Made by a program: the position numbers and the translations under genes. 64,000 nt of DNA from Prorocentrum cordatum (taxonomy: Eukaryota; Sar; Dinophyceae; Prorocentrales; Prorocentraceae), in assembly GCA_963575745.1 (NCBI GenBank), contig CAUYUJ010000725.1, positions 207,501 through 271,500 on the forward strand, given 5' to 3'. The notes below the pieces were generated by a model. It made no database searches. It worked only from the letters and a program-made list of their open reading frames with translations, and was not told the origin of the DNA. The stretch's first letter is position 1. Each line of letters begins with the position of its first letter. This document shows, one piece after another, positions 10,009 through 21,121 of the stretch.

Positions 10009-10500
10009 GCGCGGCGTGAAGGCGAGGGCCAGTTTTTGAAAAAGAACCGCCCTCAATCCGCGAAGTTCTTGCAAATTTTGAAAACGAATGTGCGCGGCGC
10101 TACTGCGAGAATCACATTTTGAAAAGGAACCGCCCTCACTCCGTGAAGCTCTTGCAACTTGTTAAAACGAATGTGCGTGGCGCTGAGGCGAGAGCCACAT
10201 TTTGAACAGGAGCCGCCTTCATTTCGAGAAACTCCTTCTAACTTTGAAAACGAATGTGCGCGGCGCTAAGGCGAGAGCCACATTTTGAAAGCCACCTGCC
10301 CTCAATCCGGGAAGCTCTTGCAAATTTTGAAAACGAATGTGCGCGGCGCTAAGGCGAGAACCACATTTTGAAAACCACCTGTCCTCAACCCGCGAAAGTA
10401 TTGCAAATGTTTGAAGCGAATGCTCGCGGTGCTAACGCGAGAATCACAGTTTGAAAGCGACCCGCCCTCCATTTGTGAAATTGTTACCACGTTTTGAGCC
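10009..10500. repeat. 83-bp satellite, block 2 (six units)
   Basis: Units start at about 10009, 10092, 10174, 10258, 10341 and 10424, again a steady 83 bp. Flanks on both sides match those of block 1 (GGAATGAACCTTCCCTCCAA upstream at 9685 and 8735), so a roughly 950-bp compound unit has been duplicated in tandem. Confidence 0.95.
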
Positions 10501-10599
10501 CTAGGGTCATAAACGGTGAGGAACTATCAGGCGAAACGCTCGGCCCGCCCTAACAAATGGCCCCAGGGTGCGACAGGGAGAAATTAACGATAAGGATAA

Positions 10600-11005
10600 T
10601 GAATGGAGGAGGAGGAGAGGGAGGAGGAGGAGGAGAAGGAGGAGGAGGAGGAGGAGGACGAGTTAGCAGCGGAGAGCGAGTGAGCAGTGCTGATGGTCGG
10701 AGCTATCCTGGTGGAGTTTTTGTTGAACACAGGGGCCCATTGTGCGATTACGTTTTTCGCGGTGGCCGATGTCCACAAGTTGCAGATAGTGGCCGCCCAG
10801 CTATTGCGTGGCTGGGAGGTGTTAGGTCGGGCAGCGGAGAGAAAATCTGCAGGATCGAGCTGGAACAGCCGTGGCGATTCGGGAGGCTCGCGCGGACGCT
10901 TCCTTTGGTGAGGAGAAGGGGGAGGAGGAGGAGGGGAGGAGGAGGAGGAGGAGGAGGAGGAGGAGGAGGAGGAGGAGGAGGAGGAGGAGGAGGAGGAGGA
11001 GGAGA
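10600..11005. repeat. GGA/TCC arrays
   Basis: Two GGA arrays (10600-10662 and 10915-11005) around about 250 bp of non-repeated DNA in which no gene could be recognised. Confidence 0.9.
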
Positions 11006-11054
11006 GGGAGCAGGATCGGAGCCCCTCGCTGCTCCCTGGGTCGTTGCGAACCGC

Positions 11055-11525
11055 GCAACTGTCGTCACTTCCGTTGCCTACTGGGACTGGGAGGCACGGC
11101 GGAGTCGCGGAGTACGCGGATGCAGACAGGACCTCGCAGATTCTTGGAACTTTGCGAAGTGCGCAATTGGCGCCACTTTCGTTGGTTCCTGGGAGGCACG
11201 ACGGAGTAGCGGGGTACGCAGATCCAGACGGGACCTCGCTGCTCCCTCGGGGTCTTCGCATTGCGCAAATGTCGCCCGTGTCGCGGGGTCTTCGGAAGCA
11301 CGGCGGAGTCGATGGGGGTACGCGCACCCAGGCGAGACCTCCCAGCTCCCTGGGTGGTTGCGAATTGCGCAACCGTAGCCACTTTTGTGGGTTCCCGGGA
11401 GGTCCAGCGGAGTCGGGGGCAACGCGGATCCAGCCGAGACCTCCCGGCTTTTCGGGAGGTGGCGAACTGCACAATTGTCGCCATTGTCGCAGGCTCGTGG
11501 GAGGCACGGCGGAGATGAGGGCTGC
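11055..11525. repeat. 102-bp satellite (about five units)
   Basis: GGAGGCACGGCGGAGT-type words recur at 11090, 11192, 11293, 11398 and 11500. Because 102 is divisible by three, the array keeps reading frames open on both strands for up to 190 codons. The frames read as Arg/Gly-rich with no recognisable domain, so none is called a gene. Confidence 0.92.
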
Positions 11526-11589
11526 GCAAATCGTGCACATTTGGCGATGTGTTTTTTTTTGTACGGAACGTTCATGCAAGGATTCGCCT

Positions 11590-13020
11590 CGCGTGGAAAA
11601 GTAGTCCATTGTATTTCAAATGTTGTCGGGAACCCTGGTCTTGAAATCCTCACGACAAGGTTCTGGATGGGTCTCGGCATGCGCGCGCGACGCCGCGCGC
11701 GTGCGGATTTTGGTACAGCTGTGACAAGGGATTCGGAAGATGGGTGATACTTGGTAAACGAGTATGAGCGCACAGTATCGTTCGTCAGGGACGGAAAGGG
11801 GGTACCATAAGAGGTTCGGTTAGGACGATATGAGTTCATATTTGAAATGAGCGGCGGGGTACATTCCCAGGTAAGGGTCAAGCGGGGGGTCGATCCGATT
11901 GTTTTGTTGAAGGGATAATGTTTAATGATGCGATTCAGTCTTGTTCGCAGTGAGTTGTCAACCCCACTGCTTGCGCAACCATCCCAACCACCCACCCGCA
12001 ACTCGGTTGGCAAAGCCCATGCGCTGGAGATTGCGATGAGTGCTTGGTGTTGGCTGGTGCATCTTTGCGGCCGCGCTAGCCCGCGCATGGTGGCGCGCGC
12101 ATCTGTCAGCTTGTTCGGCGCGACCACCGCGGCCGCAGTGACGCTAATCGTTGTGCACATTCCAGCGGGCATTTCACTGCGAGTCGGCAATTTGGGCGGG
12201 CGCGGTATCATGGCAACGTCGACAACAGCAGGCACGATGATGATAGTAGCGGTGCTGGCAACGATGATGACAGCGGTGACGGCACGACCAGTGACGGCGC
12301 CGATGTTGATCACGCCAACGACGATGACGGCGTCCTCGCGTCGGTGATAAAAAAAAGGTTTAGGACGGAGTTCGACATGCGCGAGCGGCCGGCGCGCGAA
12401 AATGGCCCGCATGGTGTCATTTGACGCGGGTCGTGCCCCCCCCCCCGCCCCCCCCAGCACGCGCGCAAGGGCTGTCGAATGATTCCGACATGCGGCGCAA
12501 TGTTGAACAATCTATGATTTTCAAGAGAACTCGCAAGAGCGGGGCCGCAGGATTCTTTGACAACTCGTGTTGCGAAGCCATGTGTGTTTCACATGGTTTC
12601 GGGCATTCGTTTTTTTAACGCCCTGCGACACCTGCGGTTTTTGATTGACTTCGGCATACGTGCGCGACGACTCGCGCGCACGCACTTCGTCCCGTCTGTT
12701 GCAGGGGGGTTTTGCGACAGCACGCGCGCAAGGGCGTTCGAACGAATTCGACATGCGCGCGCGCGAAGCCCATTTGGTTGCATTGTATGGGAATGTTGAA
12801 AACCGCCTGCTTTCTTTAGAATTCGCAAGAGCGCGGGCGCATTTGTTTTGACAATCCGTGGTGCGAATTCATACGTTTCCATTGGTTGTCGGGAAACTCG
12901 TTTTTGAAATTATTGCGGTTTTCTCGCTTGTTGAAGCATGCCAGCATGCGCGCGCGACGAGGCGCTTTGCGAAAACGGTTGATTGTTGTCAAAGCATGCG
13001 CGCGCCTGGTATGTTTTTGA
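11590..13020. repeat. Diverged tandem duplication, ~290-bp unit
   Basis: Blocks at about 12450-12690 and 12725-12990 share the order CAGCACGCGCGCAAGGGC, TTCGACATGCG, TTGAAxxxTCTTTxxGAAxTCGCAAGAGCG, TTTGACAA, GTTTC, GGCATxCGTxCGCGACG. A partial third copy lies at 11610-11720 (TTGTCGGGAACCCTGGTCTT ... GGCATGCGCGCGCGACG). No gene seen. Element I (11950-12140) is between the first two copies. Confidence 0.7.
11950..12140 (+). repeat. Dispersed element I, copy 1
   Basis: Starts TCAACCCCACTGCTTGCGCA and continues CAACTCGGTTGGCAAAGCCC, GCATCTTTGCGGCCGCGC. A clearly related copy lies in the opposite orientation at 20255-20500, both inside or at the edge of the carrier gene. About 65-70 percent identical by eye. 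Confidence 0.65.
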
Positions 13021-13484
13021 CGGGGATGAAAGGGGTCGATACCAGGATCTCCTGGGATGTTACGAGTTCATATTCGACCATGAACGATGGAGCATAACCA
13101 TGTGTACATTGCAATATGGAAAGAAGTGGCCCGTTAACCCTGGGCGGGGTAGATCCCAATTCCTTTTCGTAGAATAGGAGAACTTGTTGTGCGTGTATCA
13201 GAGTGAGGAGGCCGAGCGGTCATCCACTGTCCTTTGGTGCGTGGCTGACGTGATTCCGCTCCGCGGATTATCGCTGTTGTTGCGCTTCGTTGTTCCATTG
13301 TTGCTGTCGTCGCTCCCGCGACCCATTTCCTCCCACCTTCGTTCTCGTACCAAATGCGCCATTATTTTACCTCTTGTCTCCGCTGTGTAGTCCCAGTCTT
13401 TCTCATCACCCTGCTTGTGCTGACCATCCTCCTCTGATTCCTCCTCCCCGTTTCCTCCCTTTCTCGCTTCCTCCCCGTGTTCGT

Positions 13485-13535
13485 CCCCCTCCTCCTCCTC
13501 CTCCTCCTCCTCCTCCTCCTCCTCCTCCTCTTCGC
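13485..13535. repeat. TCC/GGA microsatellite
   Basis: About 16 TCC units 150 bp upstream of a carrier exon, lengthening the pyrimidine-rich stretch before it. Confidence 0.9.
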
Positions 13536-13683
13536 TTCCTATTTCTTTCCTTCGTGATTAACGCTTCCTCCTCTTCCTCTTCCTGCTCCTTCTCTTCCGA
13601 TATTGCAGCTCTGTAGATTGGAGGGCCAGGGCGGCAGTGGCATCGGTGAGGGCGCGACTGCCTTGGTGAAGCCCCTCCCCAAG

Positions 13684-13750
13684 GTTTGCGGCGGGGGTTG
13701 CAGCTGGGACCGTGAACAACCCGTTCGACGTAGTGAAAACCAGGCACCAG
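13684..13750 (+). CDS. Mitochondrial carrier exon: repeat-3 helix H5 and signature
   Basis: The frame reads RFAAGVAAGTVNNPFDVVKT then RHQ. PFDVVKTR is the canonical Px[DE]xx[KR] carrier signature, with the preceding Gly/Ala helix. The NNPFDVVK form is usual in the third repeat of tricarboxylate- and oxodicarboxylate-type carriers. CAG|GTTGGC at 13748-13753 is a canonical donor. The 5' border is near AAG|G at 13681-13684 but not certain, because the upstream frame has a stop at about 13667. Confidence 0.85.
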
Positions 13751-14169
13751 GTTGGCGCTGCGTCCGGGACCGCAGGGAGGAGACAAGTGCAACGGTGGAG
13801 GAGCGACGAAGAGCGATGGCAAGAGGCGGAGTGCTGCGAGGTGGGAGGGGAGCGGTCCCCCCCCACCCCACCCTCCACACACACCTATTCATTCACACGC
13901 GCAGACACACAATTTCGAGTGTTAGCAGCCAGAAGCAGCCCCATGGCGTCCAGAGAAGTCGCGTACGCGTGCGCGCCGGAAGAAGAGTGAAGTGGCCAGC
14001 CCCTCACGGGGAGGCGAGCCTGATATGGAAGATCGTGGACCGTTCTTTTGCACTCGCGCTGCGAGGGGGGTAGCGTAGCTCAAATGACCCAGGGCCCCGT
14101 GAGCCAAACACGCACAGATACAAGTTCACGACACTGCGAAGTGCCCGCCCACGGACGCGCCAATTCAAA

Positions 14170-17100
14170 GTTGCGTTGGCGGGGAGGCGCGCGGGGGGCG
14201 CCGGCGCCTGTTTCTGTGGGGTGGGGGGTCTTTGAAAAACCATACGAGGAGGGTCCCGGGAGGGTGGGGGCGTCAGTAGGGTGGGGGCGCGCGGTGGGAG
14301 CGCCGGCGCGTGTTTTTGTAGGGTGGGGGGCTCCAGGAGGGGGGGGGGTCAGACGTGGCGGGGGGCGCGGGGGGAGTGCCGGCGCGTGTTTTTGTAGGGT
14401 GGGGGTCCCAGGAGGGGGGGGAGGTCAGACGTGGCAGGGGGGCGCGGTGGGAGTGCCGGCGCCTGTTTTTGTAGGGTGGGGGGTCCCAGGAGGGGGGGGG
14501 GGTGTCAGACGTGGCGGGGGGGCGCGGTGGGAGTGCCTGCGCCTGTTTTTGTAGGTTGGGGGTTCGTTGAAAAAGCACACACAGAGGGTTCCAGGAGGGT
14601 GGGGGTGTCAGGCATGGCGGGGGAGCGCGGTGGGAGGGCCAGCGCTTGCTTTTGTAGGGTGGGGGGTCTGTGAAAAAACACGCAAAGAGGGTCCAGGAGG
14701 GTGGGGGTGTCAGACGTCGTGGGGGGGGGGCGCGGTGAGGGTGCCGGCGCCTGTTTTTGTAGATCGGGGGTCCCTGAAAAAGCATACAAGGAGGGTTCAG
14801 GAGGCTGGGTGTGTTAGACGTCGTGGGGGAGCGCGGTAGGAGTGCGGGCGCTTGATTTTGTAGGGTCAGGGTTCCCTGAAAAATTTCACGAAGAGGGTCC
14901 AGGAGTGTGGGGGGTGTCAGACATGGTGTGTGGGGGGGGGCGCGGTGGGGGTGCTGGTGCCTGTTTTTGTAGGGTGGGGGGTCCCGGAAAAAGCGCGCAA
15001 AGAGGGTCCAGGAGGGTGGGGGTGTTAGACGTGGTGAGGGGGCGCGGTGGAGGTGCCTGCCCCTGTTTCTGTGAGGTGAGGGGTCGCTGATTATGCACGC
15101 AAAGAGGGTCCAGGAGGGAGGGGTGTCAGACGCAGTGGGGGGGGCGCGGTGGGGGCGCTGGCGCCTGTTTCTGTAGGGTCGTGGGGTCCCTGAAAAACCA
15201 TACAAAGATGGTCCAGGAGGTTGGGGGTGTCAGCATGGTGGGGGGGCGCGTGGAGGGAGTGCCGGCGCTTGTTCTTGTAGGGTGGGGGTCCCGGAGTGCC
15301 GGCGTCTGCTTTTGTAGGTTGGGTTGGGGGGTTTTTGAAGAAGCGCACAAAGAGGGTCCCAGGAGGGTGGGGGTGTCAGACGTGGTGGGGGGGCGCGGCG
15401 GGGGGTGCTGGCGCCTGTTTTTGTAGGGTGAGGGGTCGCTGAAGAAGCACACAACGAGAGTTCAGGAGGGTGGGGATGTCAGTCGTGATGGGAGAGCGCG
15501 GTGAGGGCGTTGGCGCCTGTTTTTGTAGGGTGCGGGGTCCCAGAAAAAGTACACAAAGAGGGTCCAGGAGTGTGGGTGTGTCAGACGCGGTGGGGGAGCG
15601 CGGCGGGGGTGTTGGCGCCTGTTTTTGTAGGGTGCGGGGGTCTTTGAAAAAGCACACAAAGAAAGTCCAGGGAGGTGGGGGTGTCACACGTGGTGGGAGG
15701 GCGCGGTGGGTGTGTCGGCGCTTCTTATTGTAAGGTGTGGCGCGGATGTCAGACGTGATGCGGGGGCGCGGGGGGAGTGCTGGCGCATGTTTTTGTAGGT
15801 GGGGGGTCCCTGAAAAAAACCACACAAAGAGGGTCCACGAGGGTGGGGGTGTCAGACGTGGTGGGGGGGGCGGCGGGGGGTGCCGGCGCAAGTTTTTGTA
15901 GGATGGGGGGTCCCTGAAAAAGCACACAAAGAGGGTTCAGGAGGGTGGGGATGTCAGACGTGGTGGAAGGGCGCGGTGGGAATGCCGGCGCCTGTTTTTG
16001 CAGGGTCAGGGGTCCCTGAAAAAGCTCACGAGGAGTGTCCAGGAGCGTGGGGGTTTCGTGGGGGCTCACTGACAAAGCACACAAAGAGGGTCCAGGAGGG
16101 TGGGGGTGTCAGACGTGGTGGGGGGGCGCGATGGGGGTGCTGGCGCCTGTTCTTGTATGGTCTTGGGGTCTCTGAATAAGCACACACAGAGGGTCCAGGC
16201 GGGTGGGAGTGTCAGACGTGGCGGGGGGGCGCGGTGGGAGTGCGGGCGTTTGTTTTTGTAGGGTGGGGGATCTTTGAAAAAGCACATACAGAGGGTCCAG
16301 GAGGGTGGGGGTGTCAGAGGTGGTGGGAGAGCGCGGTGAGGGTGCTGGCGCCTGTTTTTGTAGATCGGGTGTCCTCGAAAAAGCATTGAAAGAGGGTCCA
16401 GGAAGGTGGGGTTGTCACACGTGGTCGGGGGGCGCGGTGTGGGTTCTGCGCTTGTTTTTGGAAAGAGTGGGGGGTGAGTCCACGAGGGTTCAGACGTGGT
16501 GTGGGGGGGCGCGTTGGGGGGGCCGGCGTTTGTTTTTGTAGGGTGGGGGGTCCCGGAAAAAACGCACAAAGAGGGTGGGGGTGTTAGACGTGGTGGGGGG
16601 GCGCGGTGGGGAAGCACACAAAGAAGGTCCAAGAAGGTGGGGGTGTCACACGTGGTGGGAGGGCGCGGTGGGTGTGTCGGCGCTTGTTATTTCAAGGTGG
16701 GGCGGGGGTGTCAGACGTGATGCGGGGGCGCGGTGGGGGTGCTGGCGCATGTTTTTGTAGGGTGGGAGGTCCTTGAAAATACCACATGAAGAGGGTCCAG
16801 GAGGGTGGGGGTGTCAGACGTGGTGGGGGGGGCAGCGGGTGTGCCGGCGCCAGTTTTTGTAATTAGGGTGGGGGGTCTTTGAAAAAGCACACAAAGAGGG
16901 TCCAGGAGGGTGGGGATGTCAGTCGTGGTGGCAGAGCGCGTTGGGAATGCCAGCGCCTGTTTTTGTAGGGTCAGGGGTCCCTGAAAAAGCTCACGAAGAA
17001 GGTCCAGCAGGGTGGGGGTGTCGTGGGGGCTCACTGACAAAGCACACAAAGAGGGTCCAGGAGGGTGGGGGTGTCAGACGTGGTGGGGGGGCGCGGTGGG

Positions 17101-18071
17101 GGGGCCGGCGCCTGTTTTTGTAGGGTGGGGGGGTCTTTGAATAAGCACACACAGAGGGTCCAGGCGGGTGGGAGTGTCAGACGTGGCGGGGGGGGCGCGG
17201 TGGGAGTGCGGGCGCTTGTTTTTGTAGGGTGGGGGACCTTTGAAAAAGCATACACAGAGGGTCCAGGAGGGTGGGGGTGTCAGACGTTGTGGGGGAGCGC
17301 GGTGGGAGGGCCGGCGATTTGTAGGGTGGGGGGCCCCTGACAAAAAACGCAAAGAGGGTCCAGGAGGGTGGGGGTGTCAGACGTGGTGCCGGCGCCTGTT
17401 TTTGCAGGGTCCCTGAGAAAGCATTCAAAGAGGGTCCAGGAAGGTGGGGGTGTCAGACGTGGTGGGGGGGGGGGGGCCTTGGCGCGTGTTTCTGTAGGGT
17501 GGGGGGTCACGGAAAAACTTTACAAAGAGGTTCCAGAACGGTGTGGGTGTAAGCATGGTGGGGGCGCGCGGCGGGGGTGCCGGCGCTGGGTTTCTAGGGT
17601 GGGGGGTCTCAGGAGGGTGGGGGGTCCAGGAGGGGGGGTCCCAGGAGGGAGGGGGTGTCAGACGTGGTGGGGGGGGGCGCGGTGGGGGTGCCGGCGCCTA
17701 CTTATGTAGGGGGGGTGTCCCTGAGAAAGCACGCAAAAAAGGTCCAGGAGGATGGGGATGTCAGACGTGGTGGGGCCGCGCGGCGGGATAGCCGGCGCCT
17801 GTTTTTGTAGGGTGGGGGGTCCTTCAGAAAGCACACAAAATTGGTCCAGGAGGGTGGGGGTGTTAGACGTGGTGCGGGGGCTCGGTGTAAAGCACACAAA
17901 GAGGGTCAAGGAGGGTGGGGGTGTCAGACGTGGTGGGGGGGCGCGGTGGAGGTGCGGGCGCCTGCGTTTGTAGGGTCAACGGTCCTTGAAAAAGCTCCCA
18001 AAGAGGGTCCAGGAGGGTGAGGGTGTCGGACGTGGTGGGGGGGGTGGGGGTTGCGCGGTGGGAGTGCGGGC

Positions 18072-18108
<37 letters not shown>

Positions 18109-18280
18109 GGTCGATGAAAAAACAAAAAAAACAAAAAAAAAGTCCAGGAAGGTGGGGGTGTCACGCGTGGTGGGAGGGCGTGGTGGGGGTGTCGGCGCTT
18201 TTTTTTGCAGGGTGGAGTGGGGGTGTCAGACGTGGTGGGGGGGCGCGGTGATGGTGCCGGCGCATGTTTTGGCAGGGTCA
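14170..18280. repeat. ~100-bp G-rich satellite, about 40 units, with a 963-bp higher-order repeat
   Basis: Each unit reads roughly GTGTCAGACGTGGTGGGGGG, CGCGGTGGGAGTGCCGGCGC, CTGTTTTTGTAGGGTGGGGG, TCCCTGAAAAAGCACACAAA, GAGGGTCCAGGAGGGTGGGG. Unit length varies from about 75 to 125 bp. Rare variants (TCACACG at 15684 and 16646; GGGGCTCACTGACAAAGC at 16061 and 17026) recur 962-965 bp apart, so about nine units were duplicated as a block. It fills most of the intron between the carrier exons at 13.7 and 21.1 kb. One strand is extremely G-rich with runs of 5-12 G. Confidence 0.95.
18074..18104. repeat. TA dinucleotide repeat
   Basis: About 15 TA units replacing part of a satellite unit. Confidence 0.95.
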
Positions 18281-18329
18281 GGAGGGTGGGGATGTCACAT
18301 TTGGAACTGGAAAGTGTCGTGTGGGGGGT

Positions 18330-18975
18330 CCCGAGAACAGAGCTCTGGTGACGTGGAGACGCCAGAGCGTGGTGGGGACGCGGTAGGGGGCGTTGGTCAG
18401 TTCCGGGCGAGAAATTATCGTATGGGGGGTCCCAAGAGCAGAGCTCTCGTGGGGTGGGGATGCCGGGGCGTGGTGGGGGCGCGGCGGGGGGCGTCGGTGA
18501 GTTTCCGGCCAGAAATTGCGGTGTGGATGTGGGGGGCGTTGGTCGTTCTGGGCGAGAAATTGTCGCGTGGGGGGGCCCAAGAACAAAGCTCTCGTGGGGC
18601 GGGGCTGCCGGGGCGTAGTGGGGGCGCGGTGGGGCGCGTTGGTCGGTTGGGAAGTCACGTGGGGCGTCCCAGCAACAGAGCTCTCGTGGGGTGGGGATGC
18701 CGGGGCGTGGTGGGGGCGCGGTGGGGGGCGTTGGTCGGTTGGGAAATGAGAAATTGTCACGTGGGGGATCCCAAGAACTTTGCTCTCGTGGGGTGGGGAT
18801 GCCGGGGCGTGGTGGGGGCGCGGTGGGGGTCGTCGGTGAGTTTCCGGTCAGAAATCGTTTTCTTGTGGGAGGTCCGAAGAGCTGAATTTTCGTGGGGCGT
18901 GGGGGATCTCAAGAACTTTGCTCTCGTGGGGTGGGAGTGCGGGGACATGGTGGGGGCGTGGTGAGGGCCAGTTGC
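18330..18975. repeat. Second satellite, ~102-145-bp units
   Basis: GAGCTCTCGTGGGGTGGGGA and GCCGGGGCGTGGTGGGGGCG recur with starts near 18341, 18443, 18588, 18680, 18782 and 18920. Spacing is about 92-102 bp, or 138-145 bp when an extra GTTTCCGGTCAGAAAT segment is present. It abuts the large satellite and shares its GGTGGGGGCGCGGTGGGGG core, so one may descend from the other. Confidence 0.88.
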
Positions 18976-19771
18976 CCGCAGGCGAACGCTTGCAGAGGTC
19001 AAGAAGCGAGGGGGCTAGAAGTCCGACCGCTCCGTCGCTCGGTGCGAGAAGGGAGCTCGTCTCAGCGCGACATGGACGGAGCACCCGCCGTGGCTCCGGT
19101 CACGCGCGGTAGAGTGCGAGGAGAAATTCGTGGAGATCTTGGTGCGCGGCCGTGTGCTGCCAAAACCCGCTGTGCATTTGCAATCGATGAACGACGGCTG
19201 TTCGTGCTCGTGATAGGATGCTGCTTCAGCATGCCATCTCAAGTTGTCAAGTGCGGTTTCTTTGTCAGATTCATTGACAACGAACATGTCTCATATTTGC
19301 TTGCGTTCTGGCTTCGCTATGGTATGAGGCTCGGAAAGATAGGAACTGTCACGGCTTCAGTCTGCAATGGCACTCTGTCCACGGGTTCAGTGCACGTGAA
19401 GTCAGAGGCGGCCAGATTAGGGCTGCCATCAGTGATCAACTCTTCTAGTTGCGACAGTGCACGTGTGGCAGCGCGATTTCCGACCATGCAGTATATGCAG
19501 CAGGTTCCGCACATGTGTAGGTACCGTGGCGCATCTAGACTCAGCGTCAGTTCTCTGGCCTGTAATAGATTTGTCTGCCGACGCCAACCGCCTCGGGCTT
19601 CGGCGCCCTGGCGTTAGACCCAGAGACGGCCATAGGAAACATATCTCCCGCCCGCGCCTGTGTGAATTTGTGCCCCATCGTTTCCAGGAGGCCGTAGTTT
19701 TCACCCTTTCAAGCCCGCTTCGGGCTCGATGCCTGTCGGTGTGAACAGCTTCTGTTTTGAGAATATGCTTT
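18976..19771. other. Non-repeated intron stretch, no gene recognised
   Basis: About 800 bp of mixed composition. A frame stays open on the + strand through it (stop at 19615-19617) but starts inside the satellite and shows no domain, so it is not called a gene. Confidence 0.4.
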
Positions 19772-20155
19772 GGTTGTGGTTTCAGCGAGACGCGGTCAGG
19801 TTGTCCGCCTCGCGCCCTCGGATCCGAGTCGCTTTGACCAGCGAGCTCAGTAGAGAAAGCAGTTCCCCGCTAAAAACCAAGGGTCGGTCATGGGGGTGCG
19901 TGCGCAATAATGACTTCACAGTGTTTGGGTTGTCGGTCTCATCGATGCACATTGTTGTTGCTCCGCGGTCATCCAGGCTCCCCTCCCTTTCGAGCCGCCT
20001 CGGCTCGCCCGCCCTTTTTCTTTTCTTCGCCCGGGTGTGGGTTCAGCGAGAGGCTGTCAGGATGTCCGCCTCCCGCCCTCGGATCCGAGTCGTTTTGACC
20101 AACGAGCTCAGTAGAAAAAGAGAGAGAGAGAGCAGTTCCCCGCTAAAAACCAAGG
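19772..20155. repeat. Direct duplication, ~260-bp offset
   Basis: GGTTTCAGCGAGACGCGGTC through CCCTCGGATCCGAGTCG, AGCGAGCTCAGTAGA and GCAGTTCCCCGCTAAAAACC occurs at 19775-19885 and again at 20038-20155. The second copy has a GA expansion (20118-20132). Confidence 0.88.
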
Positions 20156-20254
20156 GTAAGTCATCATCGTTGCCGCCGATGTCGGCATTATCAGGGTAGC
20201 GCGCCAGCACCGGTCACCGACCCGTTCTGAAGTGCCCGCGCGCCAGCGCGGCCT

Positions 20255-20500
20255 TGGAGACGCGTATGGGAGCTGCCAAATGCAAGCGCCACCGTGGCCG
20301 CATCAGCTGCGCCAAACCAGCTGGCCGCTCTGCGCGCACGCTTTCGCGCGCCAGCGCAGCCGCAGGGATGCGCCAGCCAGCGCTGTGCAACGTAGTCACT
20401 GCAATCGGTGCCGCATGGGTTGTGCAAAACAAGTTGCGGGAAGGATGGTGTGATGGTTGCGCGAGCAGTGGGGTTGAGGATTTCATGTTCTGCAACGGAA
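20255..20500 (-). repeat. Dispersed element I, copy 2 (inverted)
   Basis: Read on the minus strand it begins CAACCCCACTGCTCGCGCAA and follows the copy at 11950-12140 in order, including GCGCATCCCTGCGGCTGCGC. No coding sequence recognised. Confidence 0.65.
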
Positions 20501-20707
20501 GTATGCGCGGACATCGAGTATCTGGCCATGATAGCATGCATGGAAGGTGATATGTGGGTCCGCTCTTGTCGGCCACGGCGCTCGGAACAGCGCGTGCGGG
20601 AACATCGAGCAGAGTCTGCATTGTGAGCCGCTATACGGCGAGGTATCCCCTCAGTTCGGAATGTTCCCCCCTTTGGGGGAAGGTGATCGCGTGTTTTTTA
20701 TAGTATT

Positions 20708-20925
20708 AAATGTTTTGCCGATCGGCGCGGGCCCTCGCACACACCCCTCTCTCCCCCCATAGAGTAGGTCGTGGCTGTTTTGGGCGCCTGTTTCAAACAG
20801 TTGGGGTCCATCCCCCTTAGGACGCACTGCTGCAAACAGTCGCATGAAGCATAGGTCCGGAGCCAGACCCCCCCTCCCCTTTTCCGCCCAATGTCGAAAC
20901 GCCGAATGAGACAACGCTCAATAGG
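20708..20925. repeat. Dispersed element G, copy 1
   Basis: Begins TTTTGCCGATCGGCGCGGGC and contains CCCCCCATAGAGTAGGTCGT, GGCGCCTGTTTCAAACAG, TTAGGACGCACTGCTGCAAA and ends CGCCCAATGTCGAAACGCCG. The copy at 49330-49690 has the same blocks in the same order but with a TCC array inserted after the first. Confidence 0.85.
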
Positions 20926-21121
20926 TGGTGAAGAGGAGGGAGACCATCTGCAGCACAATCCACACCACGGCTTTTCTTCAAAAGGGTTGTTGGGGTGCAG
21001 GTCGGCTGATTTCCACCCCCTTGTTCTGGAACTCGACATTTTCTCCGCCTCACCCACCTCCTGCTTCCCCCCCCTTCTGCCTTCACTCTGTCATTATTCT
21101 CGCCGTTCTGGCCCGAGCACA

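Noticed and set aside
8889-10500. CRISPR-like array of regularly spaced repeats
   Set aside because: The whole 83-bp unit is repeated with no unique spacers, no cas genes are present and the genome is eukaryotic. It is a satellite.
14273-15205. 310-codon minus-strand frame
   Set aside because: Pure product of the ~100-bp satellite; Pro/Thr/Arg repeats of the same unit in the same order.
18892-19617. 241-codon + strand frame
   Set aside because: Starts inside a satellite, no recognisable domain or coding bias, and the opposite strand looks equally good. Lies within a proposed intron.
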